From: Nocardia brasiliensis IFM 10847
GTDB taxonomy: Bacteria > Actinomycetota > Actinomycetes > Mycobacteriales > Mycobacteriaceae
Assembly: GCF_000710915.1 (NCBI RefSeq)
Contig: NZ_BAUA01000008.1
Span: forward strand, 57,276 to 121,275
Direction of reading: 5' to 3'
Length of the DNA stretch: 64,000 nt
Positions 42,724 to 51,103 of the stretch are shown one piece after another (the first letter of the stretch is position 1; the number at the start of each line of letters is the position of its first letter). The translations under genes were made by a program, and so were the position numbers. The notes under the pieces were generated by a model. It had not been told where the DNA came from, did no database searches, and saw only the letters and a program-made list of their open reading frames with translations.

Positions 42724-43985
42724 ACACCCAGATGGGAAGCTCGATGTCCGAAGACAATCCGTCCACTGTGGTCCTGGTGGACGCGTTCTCCACGGGCGCG
42801 CTGCTGGCCCTGCAAGCCTGGCATCGGTACCGGCTGATCCACGTCCGGTCCCGGGCCCGGCTGCCCGCGACCTTCTCGGCGAGCCTGCCCGCCGAGCTGT
42901 TCGCCGAGGATTTCGCCTACACCGACCATGCCGACGACGTCATGCGCAGGCTCGCCGAACTCGCCCCGATCGCGGTTATCGCGGCCAGCGAGTTCGGGGT
43001 CGAGGTGGCCGACGAGATCGCCGCGAAACTGGGCCTGCGCGGCAACGATCCGGCGCTGTCGCATGTGCGGCGGGACAAGTTCCACATGCTGGAGGCGGTC
43101 GGCGCCGCTGGGTTGCGCACCGCGCGGCAGCGGCGTACCAGCGAGGTGGCCGACCTGCTGGCCTGGCGGCGCGCGGCCGGGCTCGAACGCATGGTGGTCA
43201 AGCCGCTCGACAGCGCGGGCTCCGACGACGTGTTCATCAGCGATACCGAGGCGCAGGTGCGCACCGCGGTCCGCACGATCATCGGCAAGACGAACCTGAT
43301 GCTGCGGACCAACGCGGCGGTGCTGGCCCAGGAGTATCTGGTGGGGGAGGAGTACATCGTCAATTCCGTCAGCCGCGACGGGATGCACTGGTTCACCGAT
43401 GCCTGGATCAGCCACAAGAAGACCGTGCGGGACAACCGCAGGATCTACGACTACGAGGATCTGCTCTCGCGGTCGGACCCGCGGTTCGACGAGATTCTCG
43501 ACTACGTCGCCGGCGTACTGGACGCGCTGGGTATCGTGAACGGGCCCGCGCACACCGAATTGATCTATACCGCAGCAGGTCCGGTGCTGCTGGAGACCGG
43601 GGCGCGATTATCCGGCCTGGCCAATCCGCGCGCCCTCGATCGGTGCACCGGGGTGAATCAGGTGGACCTGACGATGGACTGCTACCTCGGTGGCGGGAAC
43701 GCGCTGGCCACCCAGCCGGCCGTGTACACCCGGCGCGAGCACGCGCGCTGCGTGAATCTCATTGCACACCGCGAGGTTCCGCTGCCCGCGCCCGTGCTCC
43801 GGGAAGAACTCGAACGGCTGCCCGCCGTGGAGAGCGTGCGCTTCCGGATCGGTGATCAGACGTTGACCAGGCCGACGGTCGATCTCAACTCCTCGCCCGG
43901 TGTCGTGTTCCTCGTGCACACGGACGACGCCGAGATCGAGCGGTGCTATCAGGCGCTACGCCAACTCGAGCACGCGTTGCTGTAG
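42720..43985 (+). CDS. ATP-grasp ligase 2
   Basis: A 421-residue ATP-grasp ligase different from the one at 38755. The lysine loop is M-V-V-K-P-L-D-S-A-G-S-D-D-V, then A-Q-E-Y-L-V-G-E-E-Y-I-V-N-S-V. The metal-binding loop is V-L-L-E-T-G-A-R-L-S-G. The layout resembles dapdiamide- and carnosine-synthase-like peptide ligases. GTG overlaps the previous stop by 4 nt (GTGA). Two different ATP-grasp enzymes in one operon suggest two amide bonds or an amide plus another acyl transfer. Confidence 0.87.
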   Translation: MNTQMGSSMSEDNPSTVVLVDAFSTGALLALQAWHRYRLIHVRSRARLPATFSASLPAELFAEDFAYTDHADDVMRRLAELAPIAVIAASEFGVEVADEIAAKLGLRGNDPALSHVRRDKFHMLEAVGAAGLRTARQRRTSEVADLLAWRRAAGLERMVVKPLDSAGSDDVFISDTEAQVRTAVRTIIGKTNLMLRTNAAVLAQEYLVGEEYIVNSVSRDGMHWFTDAWISHKKTVRDNRRIYDYEDLLSRSDPRFDEILDYVAGVLDALGIVNGPAHTELIYTAAGPVLLETGARLSGLANPRALDRCTGVNQVDLTMDCYLGGGNALATQPAVYTRREHARCVNLIAHREVPLPAPVLREELERLPAVESVRFRIGDQTLTRPTVDLNSSPGVVFLVHTDDAEIERCYQALRQLEHALL

Positions 43986-44021
43986 CCGCGTCGCCACAGA
44001 CCAGGAAAGCCGCAGGTTTCG

Positions 44022-45374
44022 ATGACGAATCCGCAACTCGGGCAGGTCCTGCTGGCCGTCCTGGTGCTGCTGCTGGCGGCCAATCTGCTCGGACAGCTGT
44101 TCCGCAAGCTGCGCCAGCCCAAGGTCGTCGGCGAGATCCTGGCCGGAATACTCCTCGGGCCAACGGTGCTCGGACAGCTCGCGCCCGGTTTTGCGACCGA
44201 GCTGTTCGGCACCGACGACGCGGCCAGCCGGGCGGTGCCGCTGGGCTTCCTGTACCACCTCGGTCTACTCCTGCTGATGTTCGTATCGGGTTGTGCCGCA
44301 AAGCATCTGCTGGGGTCGCAGAACCGCAGGGCCACCGCCTGGATTCTGGGGATCGGCACCCCGCTGCCGTTCTTGCTCGCACTCGGTGCCGCACCGCTGC
44401 TGCCGCTCGGCGCGTTCACCGGCACCGCGGGCAGTACGCACGCCGTGGTGCTCGTCTTCGCGGCCGCCACGGCGGTGACCTCGATTCCGGTGATCACCAA
44501 GATCTTCTACGACCTGGGCATCCTGCACACCCGGTTCGCGAGCCTGCAACTCGGCTCAGCCGTGCTCGAGGACATCGCCCTGTGGGGCGTGCTGTCCGTG
44601 GCCACCGCGATCGCCTCGGCGAGTTCGATCGCCGCGGGCAGCGACCTGACCGCCGCCATCGGCGAGCACATGGCGGTGAACGCCTGCTTCGTGGTGCTGG
44701 CGCTCACCGTCATGCCCGCGGTGTTGCGCAAGCTCTCGCGCGCCGGATGGAATGTGGTGGCGCGCAATTCGCCCATCGCGTGGATGCTCGTCGTGTTCCT
44801 GGGCTACGTCTCGCTCGCGGCGGCGCTGGACGTGACGCTCGCCTTCGCCGCCCTGCTGGCCGGGTTCGGCGTCATGGGCGGGATGAAAGGCACCGAGCAG
44901 GAACGGTTTCAGGCACCTATGCACGCGCTCGGCGAGGTGGCGGGACACTTTTTCGTCCCGCTCTACTTCGCCATCGTCGGCTATCGGCTCGACCTGACCG
45001 AGACCTTCGATCCGTTCATGCTCGCGGGGTTCCTGCTCGGCACCTCGCTGGTGGTGTTCCTGTCCGTCGGACTCGGGGCCAAGCTGGCCGGGATGAACCG
45101 GCTCGACATCGTCAATCTCGCGGTCACGCAGAACGCACGCGGGGGACCGGGCATCGTCATGGCCTCGGTCGCCTTCGACGCGGGCATCATCAACGCCACC
45201 TTCTATACGACGCTGGTCCTCACCGCCGTCCTCACCTCCCAGGCATGCGGTTTCTGGCTGGACTACGTCCTGCGTAAAGGCTGGCCGCTGCTCTCGGGCG
45301 ACGACCTGCGCCGCCGCGGCATCGAACCCGAACGTGAGGAACTGCCGCAGCGTGCTGGGGCCGGAGGCGGCTAA
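44022..45374 (+). CDS. Cation:proton antiporter (CPA2 family)
   Basis: A 450-residue membrane protein with about 12 helices of the Kef/CPA2 type. Typical features are R-Q-P-K-V-V-G-E-I-L-A-G-I-L-L-G-P (about 30-46), S-G-C-A-A-K near helix 3, and L-E-D-I-A-L-W-G (ion-site Asp). It starts 36 nt after the ATP-grasp gene on the same strand and is probably the last gene of the operon. A small-molecule export or ion-balance role in the pathway is possible; homologues are also found in other natural-product clusters. No TrkA-N domain is fused. Confidence 0.85.
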   Translation: MTNPQLGQVLLAVLVLLLAANLLGQLFRKLRQPKVVGEILAGILLGPTVLGQLAPGFATELFGTDDAASRAVPLGFLYHLGLLLLMFVSGCAAKHLLGSQNRRATAWILGIGTPLPFLLALGAAPLLPLGAFTGTAGSTHAVVLVFAAATAVTSIPVITKIFYDLGILHTRFASLQLGSAVLEDIALWGVLSVATAIASASSIAAGSDLTAAIGEHMAVNACFVVLALTVMPAVLRKLSRAGWNVVARNSPIAWMLVVFLGYVSLAAALDVTLAFAALLAGFGVMGGMKGTEQERFQAPMHALGEVAGHFFVPLYFAIVGYRLDLTETFDPFMLAGFLLGTSLVVFLSVGLGAKLAGMNRLDIVNLAVTQNARGGPGIVMASVAFDAGIINATFYTTLVLTAVLTSQACGFWLDYVLRKGWPLLSGDDLRRRGIEPEREELPQRAGAGGG

Positions 45375-45390
45375 CCGATCGTTCCTTTCC

Positions 45391-45702
45391 TCAATCCGGC
45401 GGCTCCTGCGCGTCCTCGGGGACCGCGCCCGGGATATTGGCCGGAAGATCGTCGGTGCCGTCGTAACTGCCGGGGCCGAGATCGGCGGCCGCGCGCCGGG
45501 GCGCGTCGGACGGTTGCGGTGCGGCGCCGGTACCGGCGAGACCGCCGGTGGCGGCGTTCCCGTCGCCGGAATCGGTGTTGTCCAATGCGTCGATCGCGTC
45601 GCTCAGTTCCGCGCGCAGGCGATCGGTGGCGGCTTGATCACCGGAGTTCTCCGCGGTCGTGATGTCCTGGCGGAGCTGGGCGATGACGTCGTGGCTGACC
45701 AT
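45391..45702 (-). CDS. Hypothetical acidic protein
   Basis: A 103-residue protein. Residues 1-45 form one probable amphipathic helix pair (Q-L-R-Q-D-I-T-T-A-E; A-A-T-D-R-L-R-A-E-L). The rest is Gly/Pro/Asp-rich and likely disordered. AGGAGG lies just before the ATG, which makes it a credible gene. No family recognised. Confidence 0.6.
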   Translation of the reverse strand: MVSHDVIAQLRQDITTAENSGDQAATDRLRAELSDAIDALDNTDSGDGNAATGGLAGTGAAPQPSDAPRRAAADLGPGSYDGTDDLPANIPGAVPEDAQEPPD

Positions 45703-45883
45703 GATCCTCCTCGCTTGTCGGGTTGGGCACAGTCACGCGCTACCCGGCCTAGGTCCGCGCAATCAGTCGATCCGGCCGAAGCCGATGTGATTGCGATCAT
45801 GCGCACGGCCACCGCCCCCTGTTTGACAGCAGCCCACCGGGTAGTGCCCGAACAGGCAGTCGATTCGACAGGAGGTGAGCACG

Positions 45884-46243
45884 GTGCGGACCGAGGACGT
45901 CGAGAAGCGCTGGACCGACGAGGGCACGTTCCGCCAGGCCGCGGCCTATGTGCTGGCGGTGCTGGGGGTGGCCGCGGCGGTGTTCGTGGCGACGACGGTG
46001 TGGGCGGCGAATCGGGAGGCCTGTGCGGCCGCGCAGAGCACGTTGTGTGACACCACCGCCAAGACCGCGGTGCTGGCCGGTCCCGCCGTGGTAGTTCTGC
46101 TCGGCGGCATCGGCGCATTCATCCGGACGTATCAGCAGTGGCGGCGCGGCCGGAACTGGCCGATCTGGCAGGGCGCGGGGTGGTTCCTGTTCGTGCTCAT
46201 GACCGTTTTCCTGAGCATCGGCGGCGGTGCGGTCGCGAACTGA
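45884..46243 (+). CDS. Membrane protein, three helices
   Basis: A 119-residue protein with three hydrophobic segments (about 15-40, 55-78 and 98-118) and basic loop R-T-Y-Q-Q-W-R-R-G-R-N-W. I chose the GTG at 45884 because GGAGGT lies 7 nt upstream; a GTG at 45875 would sit directly on that site. Two cysteines lie in the loop after the first helix (A-N-R-E-A-C, T-L-C-D). Function unknown. Confidence 0.7.
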   Translation: MRTEDVEKRWTDEGTFRQAAAYVLAVLGVAAAVFVATTVWAANREACAAAQSTLCDTTAKTAVLAGPAVVVLLGGIGAFIRTYQQWRRGRNWPIWQGAGWFLFVLMTVFLSIGGGAVAN

Positions 46244-46252
46244 GCGGCCCGC

Positions 46253-46690
46253 TCAGCAGTGCACGCGCGCCGCGACCGCGAGCCGAACATTCGCGCGCTG
46301 CAAGGCCGCTCGGGCTTCGCAATCCGAGCGATCATCGGTCAGCCGCTGGGCCGCATCGGTCTGCGCGGTACGCGCGCGGACCACATCGATCCGCTCCGCG
46401 AACTCCAATCCCTGTGCCGTCAAACGGATCTCGTCGTCGACCGCGCGTAGCTCGCCGCCGTGCAGCGCCGCCAGCCACTCCCGAGCACCCGCCCGCACCG
46501 TGAGCACTCCGATGTCGAGGGCCACGTCCATCCGGTCGTGGCCCGGCTCGAGCACCTGGACGCCGTCGACGGTGGGCACCCGCACCCGGTCGGCACTGAA
46601 CACGAATTCCCGATAGCCGGGCACCGCCAGGACGACCGCCAGACCACGGGCGGTGCGTAACCGCGTGTCGCGGCCGGAACTCCGTTGCAT
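46253..46690 (-). CDS. Hypothetical protein
   Basis: A 145-residue soluble protein preceded by AGGAGGT. The N-terminal half has beta-rich V-P-G-Y-R-E-F-V-F-S-A-D; the C-terminal half is helical with many Arg and Ala. No family recognised. It lies downstream of the glycosyltransferase operon (10-nt gap) and may be its last gene. Confidence 0.6.
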   Translation of the reverse strand: MQRSSGRDTRLRTARGLAVVLAVPGYREFVFSADRVRVPTVDGVQVLEPGHDRMDVALDIGVLTVRAGAREWLAALHGGELRAVDDEIRLTAQGLEFAERIDVVRARTAQTDAAQRLTDDRSDCEARAALQRANVRLAVAARVHC

Positions 46691-46700
46691 TGCTGACCTC

Positions 46701-47555
46701 CTATCGATGTCCGACGGCAGTGCTGTCGACGGGGGTGCGGATCAGGTTCCAGCGCTGCGCCGCGTCGTCGTAGGCGATGTGCCCGGCGGCGGCGAAGCCG
46801 TCGAGCCAGCCCCGCATCGGCCAGCGCGCCCAGCGGCGATGGAAAGTTGTTGCGTTGACGAGTATTTCGTCGAGGTGCTCGATCGGCGGATCCGAGACCG
46901 GGTGGTGTTGATGATAGGCGTCCGCCCCGCCCACCCAGCGCAGGCGCGCGCCCACGGCCGCCGCCTTGTAGGCGAAGTCGGTGTCTTCGCCGCCGTAACC
47001 CCGATAACGGGTGCAGAAGCCGCCCACCCGGCGCCAGGTCTCGGCGGTGACGGCGAACGAGAGCGACCAGAACAGGTCGAAATCCGTGCTGTCGGCGTGG
47101 GTCCGCGCCGGCGGGTCCGGTCGCGCCGGATGCGGATCGCGCTGCCGGTGCAGCGCGGACAGGTCGTAGCCGCCGGGCGGGGCGGGCGGAAGGTAGGTCA
47201 CGGGCCCGCACAGCAGTCGCGGCTCGGCGTCCGCCGCGGCCTGGTAGCGGGCGAGCAGGCCGGGGCTCGGAATACAGTCCACGTCGAGGAAGATCAGCAG
47301 TTCCGCGCCCTGCGCGAGCGCCGTCCTGGCGCCCAGATTGCGTGCCCGGGCCAGGGGCAGCCGGGGCGACCCCCCGTCCAGCCAGACGCCGTGCGCGCCG
47401 TGTCGCCGGGCGAGGTCGAGGACGGCGGGATCGCCCATGGCCACCACGATGTGCTCGTCCGGCGGTACGGTGCTCGCGGCGAGGCCACGAAACTGGCTGC
47501 GCAGGTGGTTGATTCGTCCCGCCGCCAAGGTGATGACGGCGGTCGGGGGAGTCAT
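46701..47555 (-). CDS. GT2-like glycosyltransferase (GT-A fold)
   Basis: A 284-residue glycosyltransferase. The nucleotide-binding region has the D-x-D motif in F-L-D-V-D-C-I-P (about 89-96). A C-terminal G-Y-G-G-E-D-T-D-F motif matches the acid/base E-D loop of GT2 galactosyltransferase-like enzymes. It overlaps the previous stop by 4 nt (ATGA). Fourth glycosyltransferase of the operon. Acceptor and donor unknown. Confidence 0.85.
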   Translation of the reverse strand: MTPPTAVITLAAGRINHLRSQFRGLAASTVPPDEHIVVAMGDPAVLDLARRHGAHGVWLDGGSPRLPLARARNLGARTALAQGAELLIFLDVDCIPSPGLLARYQAAADAEPRLLCGPVTYLPPAPPGGYDLSALHRQRDPHPARPDPPARTHADSTDFDLFWSLSFAVTAETWRRVGGFCTRYRGYGGEDTDFAYKAAAVGARLRWVGGADAYHQHHPVSDPPIEHLDEILVNATTFHRRWARWPMRGWLDGFAAAGHIAYDDAAQRWNLIRTPVDSTAVGHR

Positions 47556-48553
47556 GCCGCGGCCCGGGTGGCGCTGCGGGCCACCCGGTCGATGACGGCG
47601 GCCGCGCGCGCCGCCGCACCGTGGGTGCGCCACTCCCGCCAGCGTCCGGCGTCCGTGCGCCGAGCCGCCTCGATCAGCGCGGGCCACCGGTCCGGTGCGG
47701 GCCACGCGTCGGCGACGACGGCGAGTCCGGCATCGGCGAGCGCCGTCGCGGTGGCGTGCTGTTCGCCGAACGGGCGCTCCGCGGGGATGAGCACGGCGGG
47801 TTTGGCGGCGGCGGCGATATCGGCGACCGCACCCTGTCCGGCGTGTGCGACGACGACGTCCGCGTCGCACAGCAGCGGCCAGAGATCGTCCACCCAGTCA
47901 CCCAAACCCGCTGTGCGCCAGCGGTATTGCGGGTGCTGTGCGGCGCACTCGCGGATGGTCGCCGCGGTGAACCGGCTGCCGCCGGCACCGGCGAGCACGA
48001 GCACGGTCGGTCGGGCTGCGATCTCGCGACGGGCGGCCGGCGGCTGCCCCGCGAAGCGGCTGACCCCGCCGACGTAATGGGTCTTGTCCGCGTAGGCCCG
48101 CAACCAAGGCGGGTCGTAGCGCGCCTGCGGCCAGGTGGCGAGGAGCGCGTCGGCCAGATCGTGCACCAGGTTGTGCGGTGCGTCGACCCGGGTGCCGGGT
48201 AGCACCACGGCGACGACGGGCACGCCGTGCAGCCTGGCCAGCAGCGCGACCTCGACCGAGACGTCGACCACGAGGGCCGCGGGCCGTTCGGTGGCGATCC
48301 AGCTCGCGATCCGCGCCATCCGGTCCCGCAGTCCCGCATCGGTTTTGGGCACCCAGTGCAGGCGACCCGAAGCGGTGGGATCGAGCACGGCCGGAGCCGA
48401 GTCGTCCGGTGGCAGCCGCACACTGTCCGCGAACACCGGGTCCGCGACGGGCAGCGACGTGAGAGCGGTGACGGGCGTGGCGAGTTCGGCGCAGATGGTG
48501 CGCGCCCGGATCAGGTGACCCGCGCCGTGATGATGAATGTAGTAGCCGATCAT
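47552..48553 (-). CDS. GT28/MurG-like glycosyltransferase
   Basis: A 333-residue GT-B protein. The N-terminus [11 protein letters not shown] matches the glycine-rich acceptor loop of MurG/UGT-like enzymes, and [11 protein letters not shown] is the C-terminal donor motif. E-Q-H-A-T-A follows. It is coupled by ATGA overlaps to both neighbours. Third glycosyltransferase of the operon. Confidence 0.82.
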   Translation of the reverse strand: MIGYYIHHHGAGHLIRARTICAELATPVTALTSLPVADPVFADSVRLPPDDSAPAVLDPTASGRLHWVPKTDAGLRDRMARIASWIATERPAALVVDVSVEVALLARLHGVPVVAVVLPGTRVDAPHNLVHDLADALLATWPQARYDPPWLRAYADKTHYVGGVSRFAGQPPAARREIAARPTVLVLAGAGGSRFTAATIRECAAQHPQYRWRTAGLGDWVDDLWPLLCDADVVVAHAGQGAVADIAAAAKPAVLIPAERPFGEQHATATALADAGLAVVADAWPAPDRWPALIEAARRTDAGRWREWRTHGAAARAAAVIDRVARSATRAAA

Positions 48554-49665
48554 GCTGCCCCCTTCCAGGTTTCGGAGTAGGTCGCGGTGGTGATGAGGCG
48601 GCGGTAGTGCTGCAGATAGTTGTCGACCATGGTGGTGATGCCGCACGCCGCCACTGCCCGGGCTCGCGCGGCGGCCCGCGAGAGTCGCGCGGCGGGTGCG
48701 ACCGCGGCGGCCATGGCGTCGATGTCACCCGGCGCGACGAGCCTGCCGCACGCCGGATCCACGATCTCCGGGATCCCGCCGCGCTCGAACGCGACGACGG
48801 GGGTGCCACAGGCCAGGGCTTCCGCGACGACCAGGCCGTACGGTTCGTCCCAGAGCGGGGTGATCAGTGCGGCCGTGCACGAGCCGACCAGGCCGGCGAG
48901 CGCGGTCTGATCGAGATGGCCGTGGTAGACCGTGTTTTCGTCGAGTCGCGGCGCAATGCTCTCGTGGAAGTAGCCTGCGTCGCTGATCGGGCCGGCCAGG
49001 TGCAGCCGTCGTCCCGCGCGTCGCGCGGCGGCGATCGCGAGATGCGCGCCCTTCTCGGGCGTCAGTCGCCCGAACCAGACCAGGTCGGCGCCGCCGGGCC
49101 CCTGCGGCCACGCACGCAGGTCGATCCCGTTCGCGACGACACCGACCCGGCGCACGACGTGTCGCCAGGACTGCGCGGTGTGCCTGCTGACGGCGACGAA
49201 GGCCGAGCCGAGGCCCTTGCTGACGTCGAGGGCCGACTCGAGCCAGGGCGTCGGCGGTGTGTGCAGCGTGGTCAGCATCGGGACGCCCAGCGCGGGCGCC
49301 ATGGCGACCGGCAGGTAGTGCAGGCTGTGATTGTGGATCACGTCGAACGAGGTGGGCCCGATGGCGCCGAGGTCGGTCATCACCGTCAGGTAGGCGTGAT
49401 GGTCGGCGAGGAATTGCCGCGGCTGCATCGAGGCGTCGGCGGCTGCCGTGGTGCTCGGGCTGAAGGCGCGCACCCGCAAGGCCGCGCTCGCCGCCGTTCG
49501 ATCACTGCCGTCGGCGGCGAACAGCGTCACCCGATGACCGCGCGCTTGCAGGGCGCGGGCCAGATGCCACACGTGCGCTTCGAGCCCGCCGGCGAACGGT
49601 TGCCTGATCGGATGCCGGTTGGAGGCGAGTAACGCGATGGACAAACGACTTTCGTTCGTGATCAT
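48550..49665 (-). CDS. GT4 family glycosyltransferase
   Basis: A 371-residue GT-B glycosyltransferase. N-terminal [16 protein letters not shown], then [11 protein letters not shown] and the GT4 E-x7-E signature E-P-Y-G-L-V-V-A-E near the C-terminus. ATG start overlaps the previous stop by 4 nt (ATGA). Second glycosyltransferase of the operon. Confidence 0.9.
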   Translation of the reverse strand: MITNESRLSIALLASNRHPIRQPFAGGLEAHVWHLARALQARGHRVTLFAADGSDRTAASAALRVRAFSPSTTAAADASMQPRQFLADHHAYLTVMTDLGAIGPTSFDVIHNHSLHYLPVAMAPALGVPMLTTLHTPPTPWLESALDVSKGLGSAFVAVSRHTAQSWRHVVRRVGVVANGIDLRAWPQGPGGADLVWFGRLTPEKGAHLAIAAARRAGRRLHLAGPISDAGYFHESIAPRLDENTVYHGHLDQTALAGLVGSCTAALITPLWDEPYGLVVAEALACGTPVVAFERGGIPEIVDPACGRLVAPGDIDAMAAAVAPAARLSRAAARARAVAACGITTMVDNYLQHYRRLITTATYSETWKGAA

Positions 49666-50756
49666 CGGGACAACGCCTGCTCGTAGATGCCGCGGTGCGC
49701 CGCCGCCAGCGCGGTGCGCTCGAGCCGGCGTGTGGTCCAGTCCGCGCGATCGGCGCGACGCTCGTACACCGCGCGCACCGCGCGGTCCAGGGCAGCGGCG
49801 TCGAAGTGGGTCTCGTCGAAACCGAAGACCGCGCACCGGCGTTGGTCGGCGTAGCAGCCGCAACTCGGCGCGATGACCGCGGTACCCAGGTCGTAGCAGG
49901 CCTCCAGCCAGCCCGAATGCGTGCCGAACCGGTATGGCAGCAGCGAGACCGTCAGCGACGAAAGGTACTGCCACAGTTGGTCGTCGGTGAAATATTCGTG
50001 CACCCGCACCGACACCCCGGGCCTGCGGCCGAAGTCCACCAGGGCCGCGCCCGCGGTCGGGTTGTACCAATGGTTTTCGGGATCGAACAGTTCGTCGTGC
50101 AGGTCGATGCGCAACCGTGCGTCGGGCAGTGTCGCGATCGTCTCGGCGAGCACCTCGAGGATCGGCAGCGGATCCATGTTGGCGCGCAGGCTTTTCGCGT
50201 GCACCCCGAGTACGAACGGCCCGGTTCGACGCGGCGCCTCGATCAGCTCGCGTTCCACCACATGCGGGTGGCTCAGTACGTGCGGCGTGCGGCCCCACTG
50301 CCGCTCGATCTGTGCCGCGGCCGACGGGGTGAGCGTGATGATCTCGTCGGCGGCCGGAATCAGCACGTCCAGCTGTTCGCGATGCGAGCGCGGATCGGGC
50401 TGGTGCGGGTTGCGCAGGTCGTGCGCGGTGTAGACCAGCGGCTTGTTGTGCTCGCGCAGCTCACCGACGATATCGGCGAGCACCTCGGTCGGTACGGAGT
50501 CGAAGCCGAAGTGCACATGGAAGACATCGAAGCGCTGGTGGTTGCGCCGGATCCACTGCGGATCGAGCATGACCGGGGGCCACCAGCCGCCCGGCACCGT
50601 GCGGCCGTCGGCGGGTCGCGGATCCGGTAGTCGCACAACCCCGTCGGCCCCGTCGAGCGGGGACAGGTGCCGGACATAGACGTGCGAGGCAGGCACCGAC
50701 GCGACGCGCAGTGTCGCGTTCCGTGCCTGTGTTCGCGCGTCGGCGACGGCGGTCAT
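49662..50756 (-). CDS. GT4-like glycosyltransferase
   Basis: A 364-residue GT-B-like glycosyltransferase. It has [11 protein letters not shown] in the N-terminal domain, [12 protein letters not shown], and a C-terminal [12 protein letters not shown] in place of the usual E-x7-E motif. Its start overlaps the stop of a 32-residue ORF by 4 nt (ATGA). First large gene of the operon. Substrates unknown. Confidence 0.78.
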   Translation of the reverse strand: MTAVADARTQARNATLRVASVPASHVYVRHLSPLDGADGVVRLPDPRPADGRTVPGGWWPPVMLDPQWIRRNHQRFDVFHVHFGFDSVPTEVLADIVGELREHNKPLVYTAHDLRNPHQPDPRSHREQLDVLIPAADEIITLTPSAAAQIERQWGRTPHVLSHPHVVERELIEAPRRTGPFVLGVHAKSLRANMDPLPILEVLAETIATLPDARLRIDLHDELFDPENHWYNPTAGAALVDFGRRPGVSVRVHEYFTDDQLWQYLSSLTVSLLPYRFGTHSGWLEACYDLGTAVIAPSCGCYADQRRCAVFGFDETHFDAAALDRAVRAVYERRADRADWTTRRLERTALAAAHRGIYEQALSR

Positions 50757-50851
50757 GCCGAGGTCCCGGCGTAATGAACCGCCTCGAAGCCGAACTGGAC
50801 ACCGATGCCGACATCGTGGTGAACGGGCGGCCTACCTGTGTCGATCTGCAT
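50753..50851 (-). CDS. 32-residue ORF coupled to the glycosyltransferase operon
   Basis: An ATG at 50851 opens 32 codons that end exactly in a 4-nt ATGA overlap with the first glycosyltransferase. The peptide starts M-Q-I-D-T-G-R-P-P-V-H-H and ends V-H-Y-A-G-T-S-A, with no Cys or Lys and no signal peptide. A purine-rich AAAGGGG lies about 11 nt upstream. It could be a leader that couples translation, or a short precursor/co-factor peptide. No homologue is known to me. Third-position GC (about 73%) is lower than in the neighbours. Confidence 0.45.
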   Translation of the reverse strand: MQIDTGRPPVHHDVGIGVQFGFEAVHYAGTSA

Positions 50852-51103
50852 GGCATTGCACCCCTTTCCAAACGATCATGTGGCTGAGTCGATGCCGATC
50901 TACCCGGGGTCTTCTCGAGCAAACCGGGATGGTCGGCGGGACACATCGTTTACCGACCGGTTGCGCGGGTAGCTCTGCGATGTTCAGCGTGCAGAGTTCG
51001 AATGCCCCAGACCCCGGCATTGTGTGTCGACGGGTCGGTCACTCCCCGCACCGGTGCAGATTCGCCGGCACCGGTCGGGTAAGTTTGGCGGCCGGTTCAC
51101 GGA

